This document shows positions 18,338 through 25,189 of a stretch of 64,000 bases of DNA, piece after piece. The stretch lies in the NCBI RefSeq assembly GCF_021390475.1, contig NZ_JAJUWS010000024.1, positions 34,087 through 98,086 of the forward strand, given 5' to 3'. A model generated the notes under the pieces. The model ran no database searches, had not been told where the DNA came from, and worked only from the letters and a program-made list of their open reading frames with translations. The DNA is from Streptomyces sp. ST2-7A (GTDB lineage Bacteria; Actinomycetota; Actinomycetes; Streptomycetales; Streptomycetaceae). Positions within the stretch are counted from its first letter, which is position 1. Every line of letters starts with the position of its first letter. The translations under genes were made by a program, and so were the position numbers.

Positions 18338-18372
18338 GCGGCCGGGTAGAGGAAATTTCCCTACCCGGCCGC
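18338..18372 (-). terminator. Rho-independent terminator of the E1 GntR gene
   Basis: GCGGCCGGGTAG pairs with its complement (12 bp); the loop includes the small palindrome GGAAATTTCC. On the minus strand it is followed by CTTTT, and it lies 24 nt after the GntR stop and just before the next promoter. Confidence 0.8.
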
Positions 18373-18396
18373 CTGGAGCTCCCTGTGGGGCCTCTG

Positions 18397-19146
18397 CTAG
18401 TCGCTGGTCACGTCGTAGTCGTAGGAAGCCCATCGACCGGGGTGCGAGACGGACTCGCCGTACTCGATCACGCTGCCCTCACCGTCGTAGAGCCAATTCC
18501 GCCCGGCCCGCACCGGCGACCCTTCGGCCACTCCCAGACGCGCCGCGTCCTCTGCGGTCGCCGCCCGGGCGGTCACCTGGTCCCGCCCCGTGACGTAACG
18601 GCGGCCGGTGGCCGTCTGGATGTAGCCGGGAGTCCCCTCCGGGATTCGCTCGGTCTCCAGCAGCTTGGGAGCGGAGGCGGCCAAGGAGCCGTCGAACCAA
18701 GACCGGGAGGCCGAGACCGGCTCATCGTCCTTGTAGGTGACGCGCTGCCGCTCAATCACCTCGACGCCCGCTTCAAGCCCCAGAGCCGCCGCGACCCTTT
18801 CGTCAGCGCTCACCAGTTCGGCGGACACGATCTTCGCGTACTCGCCGGTGCCGTAGATGCGGCCGGTGCGCCGCATCGCGGTGAAGCGAGCCTGCGCCGA
18901 ACCCCCGGCCGACGGCTGGGCACTCACCACCGTGCCCACGCCCTGGATGGACTCGACAAGCCCTTCCGAACGCAAGGCGGCAAGCACCTTGGTGGCCGTG
19001 GCCCGCGACACACCCCACTCGGAGCTGATCTGCCGCTCGGACGGCACGGCGCTGCCCTCTTCGAGAACGCCGTCGGTGATCTGCGCTCGGATCGACTGGA
19101 GGATCTGGAGATAGGGCGGCAACGGCCTTTCGATCTTCGGAGACAT
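18397..19146 (-). CDS. GntR-family regulator of E1 (HutC/UTRA type, KorSA-like)
   Basis: 249-aa regulator. N-terminal GntR winged helix (PPYLQILQSIRAQITDGVLE; VPSERQISSEWGVSRATATK) at residues ~10-75, then a UTRA ligand domain (~95-240). KorSA of pSAM2 and similar AICE proteins repress rep/pra and their own genes to keep the element silent. The 30-bp perfect palindrome at 19,165-19,194 lies 18 nt upstream of the ATG and its core recurs in the rep-operon promoter, supporting autoregulation and element control. Ribosome-binding site GAAGGAC. Confidence 0.88.
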   Translation of the reverse strand: MSPKIERPLPPYLQILQSIRAQITDGVLEEGSAVPSERQISSEWGVSRATATKVLAALRSEGLVESIQGVGTVVSAQPSAGGSAQARFTAMRRTGRIYGTGEYAKIVSAELVSADERVAAALGLEAGVEVIERQRVTYKDDEPVSASRSWFDGSLAASAPKLLETERIPEGTPGYIQTATGRRYVTGRDQVTARAATAEDAARLGVAEGSPVRAGRNWLYDGEGSVIEYGESVSHPGRWASYDYDVTSD

Positions 19147-19164
19147 GGGATCTTGTCCTTCGGT

Positions 19165-19194
19165 AGTTGGTGGTGGCCTAGGCCACCACCAACT
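19165..19194. promoter_or_regulatory. 30-bp perfect palindrome, autoregulatory operator of E1 GntR
   Basis: Perfect dyad centred between 19,179 and 19,180 with core GTGGCCTAGGCCAC (19,173-19,186) and arms AGTTGGTG. TACAGT on the minus strand (19,192-19,197) could be the -10, so the operator would cover the start of transcription. Confidence 0.85.
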
Positions 19195-19276
19195 GTAGCG
19201 CGCTATCGGGGCGGGTGCGCATGAGGTCCGTCACGCCTCCTGTGTGCCGCTCTCTCGTGACAGTGCGCACCGGGGA

Positions 19277-19404
19277 GGGAGGCAGGAGGACGCTCGGGAA
19301 ATGGGCGCTCAGGCCCCGGGAGAACCCGGTTCGAGGCGCCTCTCCTGACTCCCTCCTATGGAAATTCCCTGATCAGCTGAGGGAGGCAGGGTGAGGGAGG
19401 CAGG
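19277..19404. repeat. GGGAGGCAGG direct repeats
   Basis: Three exact copies at 19,277, 19,381 and 19,395. They are followed by GGGAGTTCTCCC. A similar arrangement (GGGGAGGCGG repeats followed by GGGGAGAACTCCCC) occurs just after the translocase gene of E2 at 63,951-63,986. Confidence 0.65.
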
Positions 19405-19452
19405 TAGGGAGTTCTCCCCGCATCCCTGCGGCCTCCCTGTCGCGGTCAGTGA

Positions 19453-20072
19453 CAAGGGCATGAAGGAGCGGCCTTCGGCCGCGCGTTCCTCGGTCGCCTC
19501 CGGCCGGGAAGGGTGCGCCCGGTACGGCGGGGTGCCGGTACACGGTGGCCGGGCGTGGGCTCTTAGGAGGGGAGGCAGCGTCCGCCCTAGCGTCCGCCTC
19601 CCCACGGAAGACCGCTCTGACCTGGGGTGATGCCTTCGAGGAAATGGGAGGGCGGACGCTGACCGAGATAGCGTCCGCCTCAGCGTCCGCCACGTTCTCG
19701 CAGGTCAAAGAGGCCTTCCAAGGGGAGGCGGACGCTGCGGACGCTGTATTCCCTCAATCTCCAAGGAGGAAGGGAGAGGGGTGTCTCTCCGGGCAAGACT
19801 TCGACACCAGGTGCCCGACCGTGGGACGACTCCCCGGTCTGTCACCTGTCACCCCAGGGTGAGCGGCGTCCACCCCCCTTGGAAGGCGGTTCTGACCTGT
19901 GAGTTACAGGTGACAGTGACAAGCCGGATGACAGGTGCCCCGCCGAACCTCCGCTCCCCTAAGAGACCACGCCCGGCCACTGTGTACCGGCACCCCGCCG
20001 TACCGGGCGCACCCTTCCCGGCCGGAGGCGACCGAGGAACGCGCGGCCGAAGGCCGCTCCTTCATGCCCTTG
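19453..20072. repeat. 115-bp inverted repeat with 390-bp spacer
   Basis: Arms 19,453-19,567 and 19,958-20,072 are reverse complements at 113 of 115 positions by direct reading; both mismatches are near the spacer-proximal ends. The arms include smaller palindromes (GCGGCCTTCGGCCGC). Such a structure could extrude as a large cruciform or act as an origin; it could also mark an inverted duplication. Confidence 0.9.
19577..19746. repeat. Iteron-like AGCGTCCGCC repeats, cluster 2
   Basis: Seven copies in both orientations: 19,577 and 19,589 direct, 19,651 inverse, 19,670 and 19,682 direct, 19,727 and 19,738 inverse. They fill part of the spacer between the 115-bp arms and match the cluster beside xis/rep at 15,053-15,139. 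Confidence 0.85.
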
Positions 20073-20100
20073 TACCGGCTACCGGCTACCGGTTACCGGC
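20073..20100. repeat. Four tandem 7-bp TACCGGC units
   Basis: TACCGGC, TACCGGC, TACCGGT, TACCGGC in perfect register, immediately after the right 115-bp arm. A 12-bp inverted repeat (GGCTACCGCCAA and complement, 20,152-20,176) follows 50 bp later. Confidence 0.9.
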
Positions 20101-20194
20101 AAGCGACGGGCGACCCTGGCGGGGTGCGGATGGCGCCCCGAGGGGGTCACCGGCTACCGCCAACTTGGCGGTAGCCAGTAGCCAGTACGGGCCG

Positions 20195-20299
20195 CTTGTC
20201 GCCTGTCATCTGCCGTCCGGCAAGAACGGGCTCCAGCCCGGGCGTCCCTCCCCCTGACCAGGGAGACGCCAAGCGACAAGACAGGCGACAAGCGACAAG
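20195..20299. repeat. GCGACAAG octamers with 13-bp inverted repeat
   Basis: CTTGTCGCCTGTC (20,195-20,207) is the exact complement of GACAGGCGACAAG (20,280-20,292). GCGACAAG also occurs at 20,273 and 20,292. Short octamer repeats of this kind are what TraB-type translocases recognise in clt loci of Streptomyces plasmids; that role here is inference. Confidence 0.7.
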
Positions 20300-20322
20300 C
20301 CGTGAGAGCGGTCGGCTGTGAG

Positions 20323-20360
20323 AGCAAGAGGAGCACCAGGCGCCGCGTGCTCCTCTTGCT
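20323..20360. terminator. Hairpin near the right end of E1
   Basis: AGCAAGAGGAGCAC pairs perfectly with 20,347-20,360 (14-bp stem, 10-nt loop). It may insulate the element from host transcription, or be part of the end structure. Confidence 0.6.
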
Positions 20361-20405
20361 GTCACGGTCCCGGGGCCGTCCCCGGGCCGTGAGAGGACGG
20401 CCCGG

Positions 20406-20435
20406 GACGACCAACGATGACCAACAATGACCGCC
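20406..20435. repeat. Subterminal GACGACCAAC tandem repeat of E1
   Basis: 10-bp period: GACGACCAAC, GATGACCAAC, AATGACCGCC. It ends 64 bp before the right attachment repeat. The same 10-bp unit, three perfect copies in inverse orientation, lies at 54,767-54,796 in E2, about 65 bp from the glnA2 junction. Confidence 0.8.
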
Positions 20436-20498
20436 CCGTTCCACTCCCCCACTGGTCAACGGCCCTGTGAGCAGGGGCGTCCCGAGCGGCGGTCAGTT

Positions 20499-20511
20499 CT
20501 TCGACGTGTGA
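20499..20511 (+). repeat. E1 right attachment repeat
   Basis: Second exact copy of CTTCGACGTGTGA; host sequence resumes after it. Confidence 0.8.
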
Positions 20512-20554
20512 GTCGCGCCGGGTGACCCGCTCGCCTCTCCGGGTCGGAGCACCT

Positions 20555-20591
20555 CCGGGACCCCGGCCGCCATCGGCGGCCGGGGTCCCGG
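20555..20591. terminator. Terminator, presumably the native glnA terminator displaced by E1
   Basis: Perfect 17-bp stem (CCGGGACCCCGGCCGCC, loop ATC, complement), 44 bp after the right att repeat. Before insertion it would have followed glnA directly and separated it from the convergent pectate lyase gene. Confidence 0.8.
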
Positions 20592-20703
20592 CGCGTGCGG
20601 GCCCGGTTTCCCCCGTGACGGGCGCCGCCGTCGGAGGGCCGGTCGGTCCCGGGCCGTTTCCCTGCGGAGCGGGCCCGACGACCGGTGACCGGTTCGGAGC
20701 GGG

Positions 20704-22056
20704 TCAGAGCCTGCCGGCCCCGGCGCTCTTCGCGATGTCCTTCACGGCCTTGGCGACCGGGTCGGCACCCTCGTACAGCCAGGGGGTCCAGCCGACATCG
20801 GTGCCGATCTCCTGGCCCGGGCGGGCGGCGTTGTGCTCGGCCACCACGTCGACCCGGTGCTTCTTGCCGAAGCCGTTGAGGTACGTGCCGGTCTCGTACA
20901 GGTCGGTGCCGTTCCAGCGGTAGGCGATCTGCTCGGGGCGGATCGGTCCCTCGAAGTAGTTGTTCTCCGCGTGGATCCTCGAGTCCAGGCCGACGCCCCA
21001 GGCATAGTCGAAGGGGCCGGAGGCCTCGTCGTTGACCAGGTAGTGGTTGTTGTAGACGTGCACCTGGCCGCGCCGCACCCGCGGGGAGCGCTGCAGGACG
21101 TTCTCGAACAGGTTGTGGTGGTAGGTGACGCGCAGCTTCCCGATGTCCTCGGAGTGGCCGTCGCCGCCGCCGATCAGCATCCCCTTGTCGTAGTCGTCGT
21201 AGTGGTTCCACGAGACGGTGACCAGGTCGGATCCGCGGGTGATGTCCACCGAGCCGTCGTACCGCATGAACGGCCGGCCGAAGTACTCGGTGTCCGGGCG
21301 TCCGCCGCTCTTGAAGGTGTTGTGGTCCAACCAGACGTTGGTGGAGCCGTAGACCCAGATCGCGTCGTACTCGGAGTTCCAGTTGCCCGAGGAGCCGTCC
21401 AGCGGGTCCCACTGCGGGAAGCAGTCCTCGACCTCGGCGAAGGTGATGTTGCGGACGATGACGTTCCGGGCGTCGCGGATGTACATCGCGGCGCCCTCGA
21501 TGCGGGCGTCCTTGCCCAGGCCCACCAGGGTGGTGTTGGAGGGCACGCGGTAGATGTGCTGCGACTGGTTGCGGTACGAGCGGACCCGGGCGTCCTCCAG
21601 CGGGCCGGAGGGCCGGGCGGTCATGCCCCAGGTCTCCGGGTCGTACGCCTCGAGGTAGGCCTCCAGGGAGTACTCGGGGTCGGCGAAGTCGGCGCACTCC
21701 AGGGGGTTGCCGGCCGCGTCGACGTTCATGTCGATGGTGCCCTCGACGTAAACGATCTTGGGTGTGTCGTTGTTCTGCGGCCCCAGCGCGGCGAGCAGTT
21801 CCGCGCGGTTGGTGACGGTCCGGACGTTCTCCGGCGACGCCGAGGCGCCACCGCTGGTGCCGGCCCCGTAGGCGGCCCAGCCGTCCCGGGGACCGAGAAC
21901 CTCGTGGCCCAGTTCGTAACCGGCCCCTTTACCCGGCTTGCCGGGGATCTCGGGCTTGCCCGGCTTGCCGCCGGGCGCTCCCATCGCGACGGGGGCGGTG
22001 ATCGCCACCATCACGACGGCACAGGCCCCGGCGAGGACCTTCGTGCTGAGTCTCAT
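20704..22056 (-). CDS. Secreted pectate lyase, polysaccharide lyase family 1
   Basis: 450-aa extracellular enzyme that cleaves polygalacturonate by beta-elimination. Sec signal peptide at the N-terminus (LAGACAVVMVAITAPVAMGAPG) and a Gly/Pro/Lys-rich spacer, then the parallel beta-helix with the family hallmarks VWLDHNTF, the ITRGSDLVTVSWNHY strand, the LRVTYHHNLF ladder and the catalytic-region Arg in QRSPRVRRGQ. A TGCAA-N4-TTGCA dyad lies 242 bp upstream. It points toward plant material in the habitat. Confidence 0.92.
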   Translation of the reverse strand: MRLSTKVLAGACAVVMVAITAPVAMGAPGGKPGKPEIPGKPGKGAGYELGHEVLGPRDGWAAYGAGTSGGASASPENVRTVTNRAELLAALGPQNNDTPKIVYVEGTIDMNVDAAGNPLECADFADPEYSLEAYLEAYDPETWGMTARPSGPLEDARVRSYRNQSQHIYRVPSNTTLVGLGKDARIEGAAMYIRDARNVIVRNITFAEVEDCFPQWDPLDGSSGNWNSEYDAIWVYGSTNVWLDHNTFKSGGRPDTEYFGRPFMRYDGSVDITRGSDLVTVSWNHYDDYDKGMLIGGGDGHSEDIGKLRVTYHHNLFENVLQRSPRVRRGQVHVYNNHYLVNDEASGPFDYAWGVGLDSRIHAENNYFEGPIRPEQIAYRWNGTDLYETGTYLNGFGKKHRVDVVAEHNAARPGQEIGTDVGWTPWLYEGADPVAKAVKDIAKSAGAGRL

Positions 22057-22507
22057 CGTTGAGCTGTCTCCCCTCGGAGTCGTCCTCTCCAGATCGCGCC
22101 CCGTCCTCCGACAGCCGACCCGTACGCAGGCTCACGGACCGGGAAGTCCGCGGATTCCTGCAAAGGCTTGTTGTCATGGCCACCGAGATCGGGTGCGATG
22201 GGGCTACATCGTGGTGGTAAAAGCCTGGCCGGACAAGAGATGTCACACGGAAACCCGGGTTCACCCGGTCGTTCACCGACTTCGAGCGTGGCAATAATGC
22301 AATCGGTTGCACTGATCATCACGGGGGGTGACGGCCAGTGGCCCGATTCGCCCCACCGGGACGCGCCGTCCGACCCGCCCGGATCCCACCACCCGGGAGC
22401 CCCGCACACGGCGACGTCCCGGCACCCACCGATCGATCGACCGACCGGGGAACACCGGGACGTCCGGGGCGAAAGGGGGCGCTGGACGGCGCTCCCGTCC
22501 GCGCCGG
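22057..22507. other. 451-bp intergenic region upstream of the pectate lyase
   Basis: Contains a purine-rich ribosome-binding site before the lyase (GAGGGGAGAC on the minus strand), an AT-richer promoter-like stretch around 22,160-22,310 and the TGCAA dyad. The part nearer the SPW gene shows no further signal. Confidence 0.5.
22298..22311. promoter_or_regulatory. Possible LacI-type operator upstream of the pectate lyase
   Basis: TGCAATCGGTTGCA is a 5-bp inverted repeat with a 4-nt centre in an AT-richer stretch. It resembles LacI-family half-sites but differs from the maltose-cluster operators. Confidence 0.4.
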
Positions 22508-22951
22508 CTACCGCGAGGAGCGGTTGCGCATCACCTGCTGGGCACAGACCAGACCGAGCACCAGCACCACCCCGCCCACCAGGATGTTGTTCCAGATGGC
22601 GGCGGCCGTGGGATCGGTGCCGACCACCCAAGGGGAGAAGATCAACCAGGCTCCCATCGCACACATCGCCCAGCTCAGGCCGTACATGCGCGCGGGCGCC
22701 AGGGCGAACCCCAGGGCCAGCAGGGCGATGGCGAGGCCCAGCACCAGATTGTGCGCGGCCAGATCGGACTGTCCGGTCCCGATCGCGTCCACCACCCATG
22801 GGGAGATGGCGCAGTAGAGGCCCGCGAGGAACACCGGACCGTCCACGAGCGCCACGTCCCGGCCTCCCAGCACGCGGGAGTAACGGGCCTGCATCTCCGA
22901 CTCGTCGGGGTGCCCGGCGAAGTCACCCCGCCGCGAAGAGACGTCCGCCAT
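22508..22951 (-). CDS. SPW repeat membrane protein
   Basis: 147-aa protein with four hydrophobic segments and the two diagnostic SPW motifs (AISPWVVDAIG and FSPWVVG). SPW proteins are integral membrane proteins of unknown role in actinomycetes and other bacteria. ATG 22,951 follows GGAGGTGA at proper spacing; the longer frame is rejected. Confidence 0.88.
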   Translation of the reverse strand: MADVSSRRGDFAGHPDESEMQARYSRVLGGRDVALVDGPVFLAGLYCAISPWVVDAIGTGQSDLAAHNLVLGLAIALLALGFALAPARMYGLSWAMCAMGAWLIFSPWVVGTDPTAAAIWNNILVGGVVLVLGLVCAQQVMRNRSSR

Positions 22952-23109
22952 CGAACTCACCTCCTCCGGTCCGGGCGAGTGCGGCTGCACAGGACTGCCA
23001 CGGACCACACTCCAATTATGGGCGAATCACTACAAAAGCGCCCCCGCTTTCCCTGCGCCGAACAGGGCCCGTACCGAACGGGGCATCGACAACGATCGGG
23101 GCGGCGGAC

Positions 23110-23973
23110 TCAGACCGGACGAACCATCGTCCAACCCCGATCCACCAGCCGTGGCAGGTAGTGGTCGAGCGCCGCCACACTCTGCGAACGGTCCCCGCCC
23201 CCGTCGTGGGCCAGCACGATCCCGCCGGGGTGGGCACCGTCCAGCACCGTGCCGGAGATCGCGGAACTGCCGGGCCGGGTCCAGTCCTCGGTGTCGATGG
23301 ACCATCCCAGGGGTTCCATGCCGAGTTCCGCGCAGACCTCCAGCGAGGGTCGGTGCCAAGCGCCGTAGGGGGCCCTCGCCCAGCCGGGCGGGCCGCCGAG
23401 GGTCTCGGCGAGCAGGTCGCAGGTCCGTCCCAGTTCCTCCCGGACCCGGGTCCGGGAGAGGTGGTCCAGCCGGGGGTGGGACCAGGAGTGGTTGGCGATC
23501 AGGTGGCCGTCGGCCGCGACCGCCCGCAGCAGGTCGGGATGGGCCCGGACGTTCTCCCCGATGACGAAGAAGGTCGCCGGGGCACGGTGCCGGCGCAGGA
23601 TCTCCAGGATCCCGGGGGTCCAGTCGGGGTGCGGACCGTCGTCGAAGGTGAGGGCGATCCGACGGGTCCCGTCCGCGGGGAGGGTGAGCCGCGCGGCCTC
23701 GCGCACCGGCACCGCGCCGCGCGGCGTCTGCGGTCCCGCACCGCCCGCGAACGGTCGCATGCGGTTCACGTCCCCGGCCGGGGCCGATCCACCGGTCCCC
23801 CCGGCGGCCGGGTTCACACCGCCCCCGGGGCCCGGGGGGAAGCGGTCCGGGCCGTCGACCAGGAGACGGTTGAGCCCCAGCAGGCCGACGCATCCGACGA
23901 CGCCGAGGAGGGAGCGCCGGCCCGGCAGGCGACTCCACCCACCGGATGATTTGTCAGATGACCCATTTGTCAT
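23110..23973 (-). CDS. Exported polysaccharide deacetylase (NodB homology, CE4)
   Basis: 287-aa protein. N-terminal Arg-rich segment and hydrophobic stretch (RRSLLGVVGCVGLLGLN) indicate export or membrane anchoring, perhaps as a lipoprotein at VVGC. The NodB domain (~residues 95-285) has TFDDGPHP (metal/base Asp pair), NHSWSHPRL (metal His), RAPYGAW and VLAHDGGG (catalytic His). CE4 enzymes remove N- or O-acetyl groups from peptidoglycan, chitin or xylan; substrate not determined. Confidence 0.92.
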   Translation of the reverse strand: MTNGSSDKSSGGWSRLPGRRSLLGVVGCVGLLGLNRLLVDGPDRFPPGPGGGVNPAAGGTGGSAPAGDVNRMRPFAGGAGPQTPRGAVPVREAARLTLPADGTRRIALTFDDGPHPDWTPGILEILRRHRAPATFFVIGENVRAHPDLLRAVAADGHLIANHSWSHPRLDHLSRTRVREELGRTCDLLAETLGGPPGWARAPYGAWHRPSLEVCAELGMEPLGWSIDTEDWTRPGSSAISGTVLDGAHPGGIVLAHDGGGDRSQSVAALDHYLPRLVDRGWTMVRPV

Positions 23974-24017
23974 ACCTTACTGTTCTCATGCTGACTGCCC
24001 GGGGGAATCACACCACG

Positions 24018-24117
24018 CGGGCCCTCCGGTGGCCCGCACCCCATCGGGTGCGGGCCACCGGAGGGCCCGTACGCCACCGCCCCCGCCGGGTCGGGGACCC
24101 GGCGGGGGCGGTGGCGT
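24018..24117. terminator. Two tandem perfect hairpins downstream of the Gfo/Idh gene
   Basis: First stem 24,018-24,041 with 24,046-24,069 (24 bp, loop CATC); second 24,071-24,092 with 24,096-24,117 (22 bp, loop GGG). Both are perfect and separated by one base. They would terminate the minus-strand Gfo/Idh transcript before the deacetylase. Confidence 0.9.
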
Positions 24118-24144
24118 GAGCCGGGGTCGGCGACCCCGGCGCGA

Positions 24145-25041
24145 TCAGCCCCGTTTCCCGGCCCGCTCCTCCGCCACGGCCAGGATCTCCGTAACCCGGG
24201 CGCCGAAGCGCACGTCGCAGGGGTGCGGTTCACCCCCACGCGCCGCCTCCAGCAGCGCGTCGATCGCCCGGCCGAAGGCGAGCGGGGCCACTCCCCGGTC
24301 ACGCTCGGGCAGCCGGGTCGCCCCGGTCGGTCCCCGCAGCTCGGCCTCCACCACCGCCGCCTCCGGGGGCACCGTGAGGCTCAGGGTGACCGTCGAGACG
24401 GCACCACCCACATGCGGCAGCAGCAGGTTGACGGTGTCCCCCGGCCCGCGCACCGCCGCGATCCGGTCGGTGTCGGTGACATCGCCCAGGACCGGGAGCA
24501 GCACCGAGAGCACGTGCGGCCCCACATCCCACAGCGCGCCGCGCTCGCGACGCCACGGGGAGGCCGAGTAGGCACTCTCCCTGCCTCCCAGCACCGCCGA
24601 GAGCCACTGGGCCCGCGCGGTCAGCCAGCCGCCGACCTCCCGCTGCTCGGCGATCCACTCGGCCGCCCGCGGGGCGAAGCGCAGGGTGAAGAAGACCACC
24701 GAGGCCACCCCCGCCTCCTCCACCGCGGCCACCAGTCGACGGGCGTCCTCCGCCTCACTCGCCACGGGCTTGTCCAGCAGCAGGTGGCATCCGGCGCGGG
24801 CGGCCCGGATCGCCAGGTCGGGCTGGATGTGGGGCGGCAGGGCCACGGTCACCGCGTCGCAGGCGGCCAGCAGCTCGTCCACGTCCTCGAAGACGGTGGT
24901 GCCCAGCTCCCCCGCCACTTCCGCGGCCGCCTCGGGTCGTCGCCCCCAGACCCCGACGAGTTCCGTGTCGGGGTGGTCGATCAGGGCCGGGCCCTGTGTC
25001 GCGCGGGCCCAGGGGCCGGTGCCCAGCAGTCCGAATCGCAT
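24145..25041 (-). CDS. Gfo/Idh/MocA family oxidoreductase
   Basis: 298-aa NAD(P)-dependent dehydrogenase. The Rossmann motif FGLLGTGPWARATQGPAL starts at residue 3 and the family signature HLLLDKPVASEAEDARRLV (with the EKP-type Lys) is near residue 98; GALWDVGPHVLSVLL corresponds to the C-terminal GGxxxDxGxH-like motif. ATG 25,041 follows GAGGAGAA. Substrates are usually sugars, inositols or bilins. It diverges from glnII. Confidence 0.88.
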   Translation of the reverse strand: MRFGLLGTGPWARATQGPALIDHPDTELVGVWGRRPEAAAEVAGELGTTVFEDVDELLAACDAVTVALPPHIQPDLAIRAARAGCHLLLDKPVASEAEDARRLVAAVEEAGVASVVFFTLRFAPRAAEWIAEQREVGGWLTARAQWLSAVLGGRESAYSASPWRRERGALWDVGPHVLSVLLPVLGDVTDTDRIAAVRGPGDTVNLLLPHVGGAVSTVTLSLTVPPEAAVVEAELRGPTGATRLPERDRGVAPLAFGRAIDALLEAARGGEPHPCDVRFGARVTEILAVAEERAGKRG

Positions 25042-25087
25042 ACGGGTGTTCTCCTCACGTGAACCACCAATCCTACGGAAGCCGCTG

Positions 25088-25125
25088 TTCACGGCCGTTT
25101 AACAGCCGGGCAACGACCCCGAAAA
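25088..25125 (+). promoter_or_regulatory. GlnR box upstream of glnII
   Basis: TTCAC, TTAAC, GCAAC and GAAAA with exact 6-nt spacers, the same architecture as the box before glnA but further from consensus in the b-sites. It ends 65 bp before the glnII GTG and is consistent with GlnR activation. Confidence 0.7.
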
Positions 25126-25189
25126 AGCTCCTGGTGAGGGTGGCGGTCACGTCACCGCACCCGCGACGACCCCTCGAAGGAGCACCCGC

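Larger units (their letters stand above)
19195..20498. other. Repeat-dense 1.3-kb non-coding region of E1
   Basis: No convincing gene: open frames here are short and two of them encode the same peptide on opposite strands because of the inverted repeat. At least six repeat families are present: GGGAGGCAGG (19,277; 19,381; 19,395), AGCGTCCGCC, CACCTGTCA/TGACAGGTG (19,844-19,937), TACCGGC, GCGACAAG and GACGACCAAC, plus the 115-bp inverted repeat and several hairpins. A replication origin and/or conjugal-transfer locus is the most likely content. Confidence 0.75.
13248..20511. mobile_element. Element E1: AICE-like integrative element in the glnA 3' end
   Basis: A 13-bp direct repeat, CTTCGACGTGTGA, occurs at 13,248-13,260 (end of glnA) and at 20,499-20,511. 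Between the copies lie int, xis, a rep-type ATPase gene, three coupled small genes, a GntR regulator and a repeat-rich non-coding tail: the gene order of actinomycete integrative and conjugative elements, but with no FtsK/Tra-type translocase. At 7.26 kb it is below usual AICE size. Sequence after the right repeat includes a strong terminator that would naturally follow glnA. Confidence 0.85.

Noticed and set aside
20073..20100. Possible CRISPR-like array from the repeated TACCGGC units
   Set aside because: Units are only 7 bp without spacers and no cas genes are present.
19545..20257. Open frames in the E1 repeat zone, two of which encode the same ~40-residue peptide on opposite strands
   Set aside because: The shared peptide is a product of the 115-bp inverted repeat; the frames have no ribosome-binding sites or protein-like composition.
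20154..20459. Small minus-strand frames near the E1 end resembling a translated frame at 54,765-55,040 in E2
   Set aside because: The similarity reflects shared DNA repeats, not a conserved protein; it is reported as a repeat instead.
25088..25125. Possible integrative-element scar at glnII as a third targeted glutamine synthetase gene
   Set aside because: The glnII 3' end is followed directly by a normal terminator and a host gene; no direct repeat, integrase or element gene is present.
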